Part shown: positions 43,072 through 51,883 of the stretch, in pieces
Layout: each line of letters opens with the position of its first letter
How positions within the stretch are numbered: the stretch's first letter is position 1
From: Alistipes_A hominis
Lineage (GTDB): Bacteria; Bacteroidota; Bacteroidia; Bacteroidales; Rikenellaceae
DNA length: 64,000 nucleotides
Reading direction: 5' to 3'
Assembly: GCF_014288115.1 (NCBI RefSeq)
Contig: NZ_JACOOK010000001.1
Span: 558,001-622,000, forward strand
The notes under the pieces: generated by a model
The model's input: only the letters and a program-made list of their open reading frames with translations
The model's database searches: none
What the model was told of the DNA's origin: nothing
Program-made: the position numbers and the translations under genes

Positions 43072-43425
43072 TCACCCGCAAATGAAAACAGGAGGGGCCC
43101 TGAGCAAAATGCCAGGCAAACGAAGGTGCGAAACGTACCGCGAAAAGAAAACATAAATCGGCGTAACGATCGTCCTTGCGAAAAGAAGAGCCGGAGCGAC
43201 AGCGATCCACAAAACGATTGCCGACAACAAACCGATCGTCGCGCACTGTTCGGCCGTATGGGAATGCGAAGGCATCCCGCCTTCGAACGGAATGTAAGGA
43301 TGGGAGTGCGTAACGGTTCCCCACTGGAAATGATGGGTATGGTAAAAAAGCGTAGTACTGAAGTAGTAACTCATAAAGAGCACCACCATCAGCCATTTCG
43401 CTATTTTCACCAGTCCCTGCTTCAT
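43072..43425 (-). CDS. histidine-rich small membrane protein heading the metal efflux operon
   Basis: A 117-aa protein with an N-terminal hydrophobic segment (about residues 9-27, KWLMVVLFMSYYFSTTLF). An extracytoplasmic stretch dense in histidine (YHTHHFQWGTVTHSHPY, MPSHSHTAEQC; seven His within about 30 residues) is followed by a second hydrophobic segment (about 61-86) and a basic tail. The His cluster between two membrane segments looks like a metal-binding loop facing the periplasm. It is the first gene after a perfect -7 box and precedes the adaptor gene by 86 nt, so it probably takes part in sensing, buffering or delivering the pump's metal. No named family recognised. Confidence 0.75.
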   Translation of the reverse strand: MKQGLVKIAKWLMVVLFMSYYFSTTLFYHTHHFQWGTVTHSHPYIPFEGGMPSHSHTAEQCATIGLLSAIVLWIAVAPALLFARTIVTPIYVFFSRYVSHLRLPGILLRAPPVFICG

Positions 43426-43442
43426 ACGCTCGACGTCCGGTA

Positions 43443-43450
43443 CAAAGATA
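43443..43450 (-). promoter_or_regulatory. -7 box of the metal efflux operon
   Basis: The minus strand reads TATCTTTG, 17 nt before ATG 43425. No regulator gene is adjacent. Confidence 0.55.
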
Positions 43451-43580
43451 ATCGTTTATTTTATATATCACCGTTTCCGGCAAGAACTGTCGGCACAATC
43501 CCGCCGGATTCATTCCCGCGCCGGCCGTTCGGTCCGTCCGACGAAAGCCGGCAGGCTGCGGACGTCGCCTCCCCGACAAA

Positions 43581-43628
43581 TATAAAACTAAGGGGTTCGG
43601 CAAATTTGCCGAACCCCTTAGTTTTATA
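43581..43628. terminator. 48-bp perfect palindrome, terminator of the BACON gene
   Basis: Bases 43581-43604 are the exact reverse complement of 43605-43628. With an AATT turn it forms a 22-bp stem flanked by A and T runs, 31 nt beyond the BACON protein stop. It could also block read-through in the other direction. Confidence 0.85.
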
Positions 43629-43658
43629 GACAGGATTTAAAAACCCTTTAAATCCTTA

Positions 43659-45575
43659 TTACAAAGGCATCGCGATAAGTCCCCGAGAGTACTGATAGCC
43701 GACCCACGTCTTAGCTTCGTCCGGAACGATACCGGCTTCATTCGTGAAGTAACCTACCTGGGTCGCCCCCGCTCTGGTTCCATCCACAACGATGTCGCCC
43801 GCTTCGAATTTATCGGTACCGGCATCGGCTACGTAAGAAGAGATCACGTCGCTCTGCGAATAGAGAATCTGGTATTTACTGATGTTCGCATTGTACACGA
43901 CCGAAACGCCGCCTACACCGCTGGGAACCGTCAGTACCGATCCGTTATCTTTCAGCGTCGTGTACCAATCACTGCTGCCGGCGCTCGTCGTTGCGACGTG
44001 AATGTCGCTGCCGACCTGGAAGTAGAGGTAAATCATCGCGTCGTTGATGAACATCGAAACTACCTTACCGCTTTCAAGGATACTCTTGTCGCCCAGAATC
44101 TCCCAGTTATCTTTTCCGTTGGCGGATTTAGCCATCCAGATTCCGTTTTCATCGTGAGACAACGCCATGAAATAATCCGAACCGACTTTGGCTATCGCCA
44201 TATTGTTAGCATATCCCAGGTTATCTCGCTGCGACAGCATCGCATTGTTCGCAGTGAAGACAAATTCGGGTTCATCCCACGACTGACCGTCAGCCGAATG
44301 CGCCTTAACCATCGCCGAGAAGTCGTATGCGTTGAAATTATCGAACTCTACGCCAGGATTCTGGAAGTACACTTCGTAAGACAGCGCCAGGAATTTCTTG
44401 GTCGAAGCGCCGTTGGCGTAAGCCCAAACTTCGTCGTCCGGTTCGTTCGTCGTTACCATTACCGAGTTGCCCGCGCTTCCTTCGACAACAGCCAGATAAT
44501 TTCCGGCAGGCAGGTATTCGCCCGCTCCGGTAGGATAAGCCCATCCGCCGTCATAAGTCATAGTCTTCTGGAAGACCGGCGTTTTGGCCATACTCGTCGC
44601 ATAATCCGTATCCCACGGATACAAGGTAAAGGTGCAAGAACCGCTGCCCATGTAGCACAACTGATTGAATGCCGTGGAAGCGTAGAATTTCAATGCAATG
44701 GGGCCGCTGCCCAGATCGTACGCGTCTTTACCCCAATGTGCGTTGTTGGTATTATCGGTAACAGCATACCACCAGCCCGTCTTATTATACATATGCGGTT
44801 CGCTCTGGAACTTCATCGGAGTCGAACGCAGGAACCACGCATCCATCGATCCGTCGCTGTTCTTCACGAACGAAACGTTTCCGCGGAGATCGGTCTCTTC
44901 GTAGATCGGGTACTCGATCAGTTCCGAAGCGCCGGCCTGCGTAACCGTAACCGGTACGGCTTCGCCTCCTTCCGGATAGATCGTGATCGTCCCGACGCGT
45001 TCGCGGCTCCGGTTGCTGGCCAGAATCTGGAACTGAAGCGTCACGTTGTCCACCGCTTTACCCAACACAGGGATAATCCACTTCTGCGCGTTGTCGCTGA
45101 TCGAATAGTCGTACGGCACGTTCACCGTGAATTCGACTTTGATCACCGTATCGCCCGCTTCCACGTTATAGGTGTCCTGTTTAACCACGGCTCCGATCGG
45201 GGTCGGCTGGTAAATCTTCATGGTTTCGGTCTGTTCTCCGCTGGAGAAAACCAAAGAAGCCTCGCGGGCAAACTCGTAGGAAGTGTTCGCGCCGGCGACA
45301 AGAGTCAGTTTATATTTACCGAAACTACCCGTGGTATCGCTGATCTTCACCCACTTGTCAGTGGTTCCTTCCGGATATTGGATCTTTACAGTCCAATCGC
45401 CCGGCGCCTCGATCACCCGGTAATCCCGTCCACCGTCGACGGGAACTTTCCAGGTGGTCGTATCGAGCATGAATGAGAAGTCGCCCAACTTCATAGACGA
45501 CTGGAAATCATCCTCGCACCGCCAGAATATTACCGAAGACAGCAATAATAAACTGCATAAAGTAAATTTTTTCAT
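43659..45575 (-). CDS. BACON-domain surface lipoprotein
   Basis: A 638-aa exported protein. MKKFTLCSLLLLSSVIFWRC ends in a lipobox. Two BACON-like beta-sandwich domains follow (about residues 35-125 with WKVPVDGGRDYRVIEAPGDW, and 125-220 with IPVLGKAVDNVTLQFQILAS and VGTITIYPEGGEAVPVTVTQ). The rest is a large beta-rich region (about 230-638) with repeated blades such as NMAIAKVGSDYFMALSHDEN and IWMAKSANGKDNWEILGDKS, suggesting a sialidase-like propeller. BACON domains usually bind mucin or other glycans, so a glycan-binding or surface-tethered role is likely. ATG 45608 upstream overlaps the promoter, so 45575 is used. Confidence 0.85.
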   Translation of the reverse strand: MKKFTLCSLLLLSSVIFWRCEDDFQSSMKLGDFSFMLDTTTWKVPVDGGRDYRVIEAPGDWTVKIQYPEGTTDKWVKISDTTGSFGKYKLTLVAGANTSYEFAREASLVFSSGEQTETMKIYQPTPIGAVVKQDTYNVEAGDTVIKVEFTVNVPYDYSISDNAQKWIIPVLGKAVDNVTLQFQILASNRSRERVGTITIYPEGGEAVPVTVTQAGASELIEYPIYEETDLRGNVSFVKNSDGSMDAWFLRSTPMKFQSEPHMYNKTGWWYAVTDNTNNAHWGKDAYDLGSGPIALKFYASTAFNQLCYMGSGSCTFTLYPWDTDYATSMAKTPVFQKTMTYDGGWAYPTGAGEYLPAGNYLAVVEGSAGNSVMVTTNEPDDEVWAYANGASTKKFLALSYEVYFQNPGVEFDNFNAYDFSAMVKAHSADGQSWDEPEFVFTANNAMLSQRDNLGYANNMAIAKVGSDYFMALSHDENGIWMAKSANGKDNWEILGDKSILESGKVVSMFINDAMIYLYFQVGSDIHVATTSAGSSDWYTTLKDNGSVLTVPSGVGGVSVVYNANISKYQILYSQSDVISSYVADAGTDKFEAGDIVVDGTRAGATQVGYFTNEAGIVPDEAKTWVGYQYSRGLIAMPL

Positions 45576-45605
45576 AGTTTGAGCATTTAGAGATTTTAGA
45601 TTGAA

Positions 45606-45638
45606 CAAATATAAAGAATTTTTTCATAATTAATCAAA
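45606..45638 (-). promoter_or_regulatory. promoter of the BACON lipoprotein gene
   Basis: The minus strand shows TTTG (45638-45635) and TATATTTG (45613-45606), 21 nt apart. The -7 box overlaps the alternative ATG at 45608 and fixes the start at 45575. Confidence 0.6.
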
Positions 45639-45839
45639 TAAATACGATAAATTGACTCGAAATTTGTCGGGAAAAATTATTTTGCACCCTTTCGCAGCGT
45701 CGCGCCGGACGGAAACAGCGAACATTCTCACCCCCTTACAATCCCGCGCCGCGCCGAACGGCCGTTCCGTCCCGTTCCGAAAAACGAACCCTTTTTCGAA
45801 ATTTTCAGGCCGGTTTTATAGGAAAATAAGACATTCCGG

Positions 45840-48248
45840 TCAATGGTTGGTGCCCTCGAACAGGTCATGACTCTCCTTCGCCGGATCCGTTTTTGCCTTA
45901 AAACTGTTGAAAACATACCCCAACGTCAGGGCGATCAGCGGATATTTGGGACGGATGCGCGTCAACGACTGCAGGTCGGCCGTACGGATATCGCTGACAT
46001 AACGCGCGCTGCCGAACAGATCCCGGCAGGAGAGCGTCGCGGAAAGCTTCCGTTTGAAGAACTGCTGCCGGACGGCGAGATTGACGTACCAAAAAGCATC
46101 GGTACGCCCCTGGGTCGTGACCGAAGGCCCTACGAAGTTGGCGTCCAACTGAATCCGCGTATTTTTGCCGGCATCGAAGGCATTGTTCCACATGATGTCG
46201 TAATTCGTACTCGATTCGCGTCCGCCCCCGGCGGCCAACTCGTTGCGTATCTTATAATAATACAGATTGCCGTTCAGCGAGGTATTCCACCAGCGCGCGA
46301 CGCGAACGACGGCGGTCAGCTCCACGCCGGTCGAATAGTCGTGCCCCACGTTGGCCATCGAGTCGAGCGTGACGCCCGCCTCGTAAGGCACCCGGAGCCG
46401 TTCGATCTTGTCCCTGCGCGAACGGTGGAAAAAAGTCGCCGAAACGTTGTTGTCCCGGAAACTTTTCCGGTAGGTCAGTTCGTACGAATGGATGTATTCG
46501 GGACGGATATCGGGATTGCCGATCTCGGCCGTATAGTAATCGCGGAAAGTAATATAGGGCTCCATGTAAAAAAGCTGCGGGCGGGTGGTTCGCCGCGAAT
46601 AGGAAACCAGCAGCCGGTGGCCGCGCGGAAACGTATATCCCAAGTGCATCGACGGAAACCCCTCGAAACGCCGTTTGTCGCGGCTGGCCCCGGCGATCGA
46701 ACTGCGCAGGCGGGTGTGGGTATATTCGCCCCGGACGCCGGCCTGGATCTCCAGCGCGCGCAGGTTCTCGGACAGAATCGCGTAGACCGAATTGACGTTC
46801 TCGCGGAAATAAGAAGTATTGTAAATGTCGTCGCGCCAGTAAAACGTTTTCGTCTCGGGATTCCAGAACTGCATTTCGTACTTGCTGTCCTCCAGGTAAG
46901 AGTAATACTGGTAACCGGCCTCGATCTTCCCGGTTTTGCTGTACGGCAGCACGTAGTCCAGGTTTCCGCGGGCCGTGATGCGGTACTCGGATTCCCAGGC
47001 GCGGTGCCCTTGCTCGCGTTCGCCCTGCAGATTGAAGAGATCGCTCTGGAAATATTCGACCGCGCCTCCGCCGTATTTATAATAAAAACTGGCCGAAAGC
47101 TCGTGTCCTTTGTCGTTGAACCTGTGTCCGACGGCCACGGTTCCCAGGCCGATGGTTTCGCGGTTGTCGTAATCGTCCAGGCTTCGGTAGTCGCCGATCT
47201 CGCCGTCGCCCGTTCCCTGCGAAAAGCGGCTCTCCCGGTAATCCAGTCGGCCGTTGCGCTTGTTGCCCCGGTATCCGCCTTCGACGTCCACCGAGAACGA
47301 CGTGCGCGGAAGCGCGTACGCCCATCCCGCCTTCAGCGTATAATTGTAATTATCCCCGACGCGCGGCCCTTTCGAACGCGACGTGGTGGTAAGGTCGTCC
47401 ACGACCGTCGTCTTCTGCTGCTCGAAATCGCTTTTGCGCAATTTGTCGAACCACACGCCGCCGGCATACCAACGGGAAGCCTCGTTCTGACGGGTCAACA
47501 GGAAATCGACGTTGCGCGACAACGCCGTGCTGCCGGACAGGTTCACCGTGCCGCTGAGCCCGCGTTGCGTATGCTTTTTGGTAATGACGTTGATAATGCC
47601 CACATCGCCCTCCGCGTCGTGCCTCGCCGACGGAGTCGTAATGATTTCGATGTTCTCGATATGCCCGGCGGGAATCTGTTCGAGCGCCTGCGAACCGGAA
47701 AACACGCTGGGCTTGCCGTCCACGTAGACCGTAAACCCGCTGCTGCCGCGAAACGACAGGTTTCCCTCCGCATCCACGCGCACCGAAGGGGTATTCTCCA
47801 GAATATCCACGGCCGACCCGCCGCCGCCCATGATGTTGGACGAAGCGTCCACCACTTTTTTGTCGAGCTTGTAAACGAGCTGTTTTCTCGCGGCGACGAC
47901 CTCCACTTCGGCGATCCCGTTCTCCAGCGGGGTAAGGTACAGCACGCCCAAATCGACCGTGCCGGCCGAATGTTCCAGCGCGACCTCGCGGGTCAGCACG
48001 TCGTATCCTATCAGGCGGATCATCAGCGTATAAGCACCCGGATCGACGGAATCCAGCCGGAAACCGCCCTGCTCGTCCGGCAGCGTCTGACGCGCCGGCC
48101 GGACGTTCCCGCCGGTAAAAAGGTAGATTTCGGCGAAATCGATCGCCTTTCCGGAGCCGGTTTCAGCCAGTCTTCCCGCCACGCAGATCGGAGAAGCGGC
48201 CGCGGGCGCCGCGAAAAAAGTCAACAGCAACAGGCAAAGCAGTCTCAT
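45840..48248 (-). CDS. TonB-dependent receptor-type outer-membrane barrel with carboxypeptidase-like domain
   Basis: An 802-aa outer-membrane protein. MRLLCLLLLTFFAAPAAAS is the signal. A CarboxypepD-regulatory-like Ig domain (about residues 22-110, CVAGRLAETGSGKAIDFAEI) comes next, then a plug (about 110-225; SAVDILENTPSVRVDAEGNL, IENIEIITTPSARHDAEGDV) and a barrel of about 22 strands ending in the aromatic-tailed region LIALTLGYVFNSFKAK. It belongs to the 'outer membrane beta-barrel family' branch rather than SusC. The ligand is unknown. Alone on its strand, divergent from the glycosidase cluster, with a -7 box 46 nt upstream. Confidence 0.9.
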   Translation of the reverse strand: MRLLCLLLLTFFAAPAAASPICVAGRLAETGSGKAIDFAEIYLFTGGNVRPARQTLPDEQGGFRLDSVDPGAYTLMIRLIGYDVLTREVALEHSAGTVDLGVLYLTPLENGIAEVEVVAARKQLVYKLDKKVVDASSNIMGGGGSAVDILENTPSVRVDAEGNLSFRGSSGFTVYVDGKPSVFSGSQALEQIPAGHIENIEIITTPSARHDAEGDVGIINVITKKHTQRGLSGTVNLSGSTALSRNVDFLLTRQNEASRWYAGGVWFDKLRKSDFEQQKTTVVDDLTTTSRSKGPRVGDNYNYTLKAGWAYALPRTSFSVDVEGGYRGNKRNGRLDYRESRFSQGTGDGEIGDYRSLDDYDNRETIGLGTVAVGHRFNDKGHELSASFYYKYGGGAVEYFQSDLFNLQGEREQGHRAWESEYRITARGNLDYVLPYSKTGKIEAGYQYYSYLEDSKYEMQFWNPETKTFYWRDDIYNTSYFRENVNSVYAILSENLRALEIQAGVRGEYTHTRLRSSIAGASRDKRRFEGFPSMHLGYTFPRGHRLLVSYSRRTTRPQLFYMEPYITFRDYYTAEIGNPDIRPEYIHSYELTYRKSFRDNNVSATFFHRSRRDKIERLRVPYEAGVTLDSMANVGHDYSTGVELTAVVRVARWWNTSLNGNLYYYKIRNELAAGGGRESSTNYDIMWNNAFDAGKNTRIQLDANFVGPSVTTQGRTDAFWYVNLAVRQQFFKRKLSATLSCRDLFGSARYVSDIRTADLQSLTRIRPKYPLIALTLGYVFNSFKAKTDPAKESHDLFEGTNH

Positions 48249-48294
48249 GCAGTTCGGTTAATCGGGTTAGGTCAGGGTTAGGTATTCGAAACGA

Positions 48295-48302
48295 CAAATG
48301 TA
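48295..48302 (-). promoter_or_regulatory. -7 box of the TonB-type receptor gene
   Basis: The minus strand reads TACATTTG. The 46-nt leader contains two copies of an 8-9-mer GGGTTAGG(T) on the plus strand (48264-48281). Confidence 0.5.
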
Positions 48303-48442
48303 AAATAAAATATCCGAATTCGGGAAACGCGACCGGAGTCGGCTCCTCTCCCCAGCGGAATCCGCCGCACTTTTTTTTGGGAGAATGCACAGTTTTTCGT
48401 ACCTTAGTCCACGAATATAACCCGATCTAAAACCGACTCAAA

Positions 48443-49675
48443 ATGAAAATCTTTACCACGATCGCCTGCTCCGCGCTGGCTGTTGCATTCGCATCCTGCG
48501 GCTCCTCTCCGAAAAAGACGGAAGACCCTGACCGGATCACGGTAGCCTGCTACTATTTCCCGAATTACCACACCCACGACCGACGTAACGACAGCCTCAA
48601 GGGCGACGGCTGGGCCGAATGGGAACTGGTCAAGAAAGCCCGTCCCTGTTTCGACGGCCAGCAGCAGCCCAAAGTGCCGGCCTGGGGATATACCGACGAA
48701 AAAGACCCGGCGGAGATGGCCCGTAAGATCGACGCGGCAGCCGACAACGGGGTCGACGTTTTCATTTTCGACTGGTATTACTACGACGACGGGCCGTTCC
48801 TGAACCGCGCGCTGGACGAAGGCTTCCTGAAAGCGCCGAATACCGAAAAACTGAAATTCGCGCTGATGTGGGCCAATCACGACTGGCTCGACATCCACCC
48901 CTACACGAAAGGCGACGAACAGAAAATCCTCTATCCGGGACGGGTGACGCCCGAAACGTTCGACAAGATCGGCGACCTGATTATCAAAGAATATTTTACG
49001 AAACCGAATTATTGGACGGTGGACGGCAAGCCCTACTTTTCGGTCTACGACGTGCAGAAATTCGTCGAGAACTTCGGTTCCGTCGAAGCGGCCCGCGCAG
49101 CTATGGACAAACTGCGCGAAAAAGCCGTGGCGGCCGGCCTGCCGGGAGTTCACTGGAACCTGGTAACGTGGGGCAATCCGGTGCTTCCGGGCGAAAAAGC
49201 CGCCGAGAATACGCCCGAACTGCTGAAAAAACTCGGATTCGACTCGGGAACTTCGTACGTCTGGATCCACCACACGCCGCTGCCCGATCTGCAAACGGAC
49301 TACATCAAAGCCATGGACGACTATTTCGCGTTCTGGGACAAGGCGCGGGCGGAATACGGCGTGCCGTACTACCCGAATGTAACGATGGGCTGGGACCCGT
49401 CTCCGCGCTATGTGGAACAAACGCCCGAGGGCATTAAAAACTACCTGGTAACCTATACGATCGGCAACAACACCCCCGAAAATTTCCGGGAAGCGCTGCA
49501 GCGGACCAAGGACAGACTGCTCGCCGACCCGAACGGGCCGCGCATCCTGAACATCAACAGTTGGAACGAATGGACCGAAGGCAGCTACATCGAACCGGAC
49601 TCGATCCACGGGACGGGATATCTCGAAGCGATCAAAGCCGTCTTCGGACAGGCCGCGCCGACAGCAGCCGAGTAA
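48443..49675 (+). CDS. GH99-like/WbsX-family exported glycan enzyme, lipoprotein
   Basis: A 410-aa lipoprotein (MKIFTTIACSALAVAFASCG, lipobox FASC) with the TIM-barrel of the WbsX/GH99-like family. Landmarks are TVACYYFPNYHTHDRRNDSL at the start, GVDVFIFDWYYYDDGPFLN (about residues 100-118), FALMWANHDW and the hallmark NSWNEWTEGSYIEPD near the C-terminus, whose acidic residues resemble the GH99/GH71 active site. Some members are annotated as glycosyltransferases, but the export signal argues for hydrolysis outside the cytosol. First of three co-directional genes, with a 22-nt gap to the next. Confidence 0.85.
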   Translation: MKIFTTIACSALAVAFASCGSSPKKTEDPDRITVACYYFPNYHTHDRRNDSLKGDGWAEWELVKKARPCFDGQQQPKVPAWGYTDEKDPAEMARKIDAAADNGVDVFIFDWYYYDDGPFLNRALDEGFLKAPNTEKLKFALMWANHDWLDIHPYTKGDEQKILYPGRVTPETFDKIGDLIIKEYFTKPNYWTVDGKPYFSVYDVQKFVENFGSVEAARAAMDKLREKAVAAGLPGVHWNLVTWGNPVLPGEKAAENTPELLKKLGFDSGTSYVWIHHTPLPDLQTDYIKAMDDYFAFWDKARAEYGVPYYPNVTMGWDPSPRYVEQTPEGIKNYLVTYTIGNNTPENFREALQRTKDRLLADPNGPRILNINSWNEWTEGSYIEPDSIHGTGYLEAIKAVFGQAAPTAAE

Positions 49676-49697
49676 CATAACACACGACAGAAAAACG

Positions 49698-51863
49698 ATG
49701 ATCAGATTCAAACTCGCCGTAGCGCTGTTGCTGGGAAGCACGGTCGCCTGCGCACAGAACGAAAAGAAACTGCAAGCCGATTTCCTGAAACCCACGCTCG
49801 AATACCGGATGAACGTCAACCGACACAGTATGCCGCGCGACGACCGGGAGCAGGACTCGATGATCCAGTGGATCATCTCCAACGGGTACGGCGGCATGGC
49901 GACCAACGTCAACCCGAACGAATACCTCAAAAGCGACGAAGAGCTGAAAGTATTCAATCGGTTCGTCCACGCATCGAAAGCGCGCGGACTGGACCTGTGG
50001 CTGTATGACGAAAGAAGCTATCCGTCCGGAATGGCCGACACCTACGTGCTCGACGAACATCCGGAGTGGGAGGCGGAAGGCCTTCTTTTTAAAGATACGA
50101 CCGTCAACGGCGGAACCGCCGTCGACCTGCCGCTGCTGCCGGGACAGCCGATCCTGGTCAAAGCGGTGCCTTCGGTCGACGGGCAGTTGGAATACGACCG
50201 GGCGCGGAGCCTGCTGTCGTCGATTCGCGACGGTCGGATCCGGTGGACGGCTCCCGACGGCACGTGGACAATCGCCCAGATTTCGCACGCGCCGCTTTAC
50301 ACCGGATTCCAGGCCGGCACCGACCGGGGCGGAACGACGCCGCGCTACCCGAGTCTGCTGATGCCCGAAGTGACCAAACGGTTCATCGAACTGACGCACC
50401 GGCGCTACGCGCAGGCTTTTACAGAGAAACTCGGAACCCTTTTCACCTCCACGTTTACCGACGAACCGTCGTCGATGGCTCTGCCGTTCCCGAACCTCGG
50501 ATACGGCGTCTACCCGTGGAAAGAAAACGTATCGACCGAATTCATGACCCGTTACAGCGCCGATCTGAAAGACGTGCTGCTGCCGATGATGCTGGATCGG
50601 GGGCCGGAAGGGGAGAAACTCCGCTACCGGTATTTCCGGATCATCGCGGATTTCATGAGCCGGAACTATTTTCGTCAGATACGGGAATATTGTTCCACGC
50701 AAAAGCTCAAATCGGGCGGACATCTGCTCGTCGAAGAGACGATGATGGCGCAGGTTCCGCTGTACGGCAGCATCATGGCCTGCTACCGCGAGATGGACGT
50801 ACCGGGCATCGACGTGCTGACCGGTATGCCGAGCTTTACGCGCCGCTACCTGTACTCTTCGCGATTGGCGTCGTCGGCCGCCGAACTGCAAGGCAATTCG
50901 ATGGTCATGTGCGAATCGTGCCCGATCTCGGACTATAATTTCTATGACGGCAAAGAGGCTCCCACGATCGAAATCAAAGGATCGCTGAACCGCCAGATCG
51001 TCGGCGGAGTGACCGACTTCAACAACTACCTGCAACTTCAGCACGAAGATTCGAACGGTCGCAAAGCGTTCAACGACTACATCGCCCGCGTCGAAATGAT
51101 GCTGGCGGGAGGCGTGCGGGCTTCGCGCATCGCCGTCTACTACCCGGTCGAAACGCTGTGGTCGAAATACCGTCCGCTGCCGTCCTGCCTGCAAAGCTGG
51201 GACAACGTCGCCGGAGGAGCCCCCGAAGCGCAGCGGCTGTCGCAGTTGTTCGACCGCGTCAGCGACTGCCTGTACGACAACGGCTGGGAATTTTCGTACG
51301 TCGACGCGGCCGGGATCGAACAATCCAAGGTAGAGAACAAAAGTCTCGCGCACGGCGAACTGCGCTGGGATGTGCTGATCCTGCCGGGCGTCGAGACGAT
51401 TACGCCGCAGATGTTGACCCGCATCACGGAGTTCGCCCGGGCCGGAGGTTGCGTGATCCTGCTCGAAGCGCTGCCGAAAAATACGCCGGACGCGTTCCCG
51501 TCCGAAGCGGTCGAAAGCGCCGTCGCCCAGATGGTCGGGGACAAGACCCTCACCCCTGCGGTCTACTACGAACCGACGTTCAACGCGCGGCTGCTGAACT
51601 ACCTGCTCGAAGGGGTGCTCGACCGCGATATCGTATTGGACTCCTACGCCGGGGTGTTGCACAGCCACAAACGGATCGGCGGACGGAACGTCTATTTCAT
51701 CGTCAACGATACGAACGCCCCGAAAACGGTCAAGGCAAACTTTCCCGGCGCCAAATCGCTCGAAGGATGGAATCCGCAGACAGGCGAAGTCAAACCGCTG
51801 GAAAACGGCGCGCCGCTACCCTTCGGCCCGTACGACGGCATGATCATACGACAAACCAAATAA
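49698..51863 (+). CDS. exported glycoside hydrolase, GH106-like (putative alpha-L-rhamnosidase)
   Basis: A 721-aa protein with signal peptide MIRFKLAVALLLGSTVACAQ. A barrel-like catalytic half shows MIQWIISNGYGGMATNVNPN (about residues 54-73), GLDLWLYDERSYPSGMADTY (about 95-114), FTSTFTDEPSSMALPFPNLG (acidic residues near 257, candidate active site) and SGGHLLVEETMMAQVPLYGS. The C-terminal part has a Rossmann-like segment WDVLILPGVETITPQMLTRI and a beta domain. This pattern fits the large GH106-like group (PF17132 type) but the exact family is not certain. It lies between the GH99-like and GH78 genes, which supports a rhamnoside-degrading role. Confidence 0.75.
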   Translation: MIRFKLAVALLLGSTVACAQNEKKLQADFLKPTLEYRMNVNRHSMPRDDREQDSMIQWIISNGYGGMATNVNPNEYLKSDEELKVFNRFVHASKARGLDLWLYDERSYPSGMADTYVLDEHPEWEAEGLLFKDTTVNGGTAVDLPLLPGQPILVKAVPSVDGQLEYDRARSLLSSIRDGRIRWTAPDGTWTIAQISHAPLYTGFQAGTDRGGTTPRYPSLLMPEVTKRFIELTHRRYAQAFTEKLGTLFTSTFTDEPSSMALPFPNLGYGVYPWKENVSTEFMTRYSADLKDVLLPMMLDRGPEGEKLRYRYFRIIADFMSRNYFRQIREYCSTQKLKSGGHLLVEETMMAQVPLYGSIMACYREMDVPGIDVLTGMPSFTRRYLYSSRLASSAAELQGNSMVMCESCPISDYNFYDGKEAPTIEIKGSLNRQIVGGVTDFNNYLQLQHEDSNGRKAFNDYIARVEMMLAGGVRASRIAVYYPVETLWSKYRPLPSCLQSWDNVAGGAPEAQRLSQLFDRVSDCLYDNGWEFSYVDAAGIEQSKVENKSLAHGELRWDVLILPGVETITPQMLTRITEFARAGGCVILLEALPKNTPDAFPSEAVESAVAQMVGDKTLTPAVYYEPTFNARLLNYLLEGVLDRDIVLDSYAGVLHSHKRIGGRNVYFIVNDTNAPKTVKANFPGAKSLEGWNPQTGEVKPLENGAPLPFGPYDGMIIRQTK

Positions 51864-51883
51864 CTTAAAACCAACAGACAACT

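Noticed and set aside
48262..48281. GGGTTAGG-type tandem repeat before the TonB receptor gene
   Set aside because: Only two copies within the leader; too short to call a repeat array or telomere-like element.
49632..51668. 678-codon minus-strand frame
   Set aside because: Antisense to the GH106-like gene; no motif, signal peptide or promoter.
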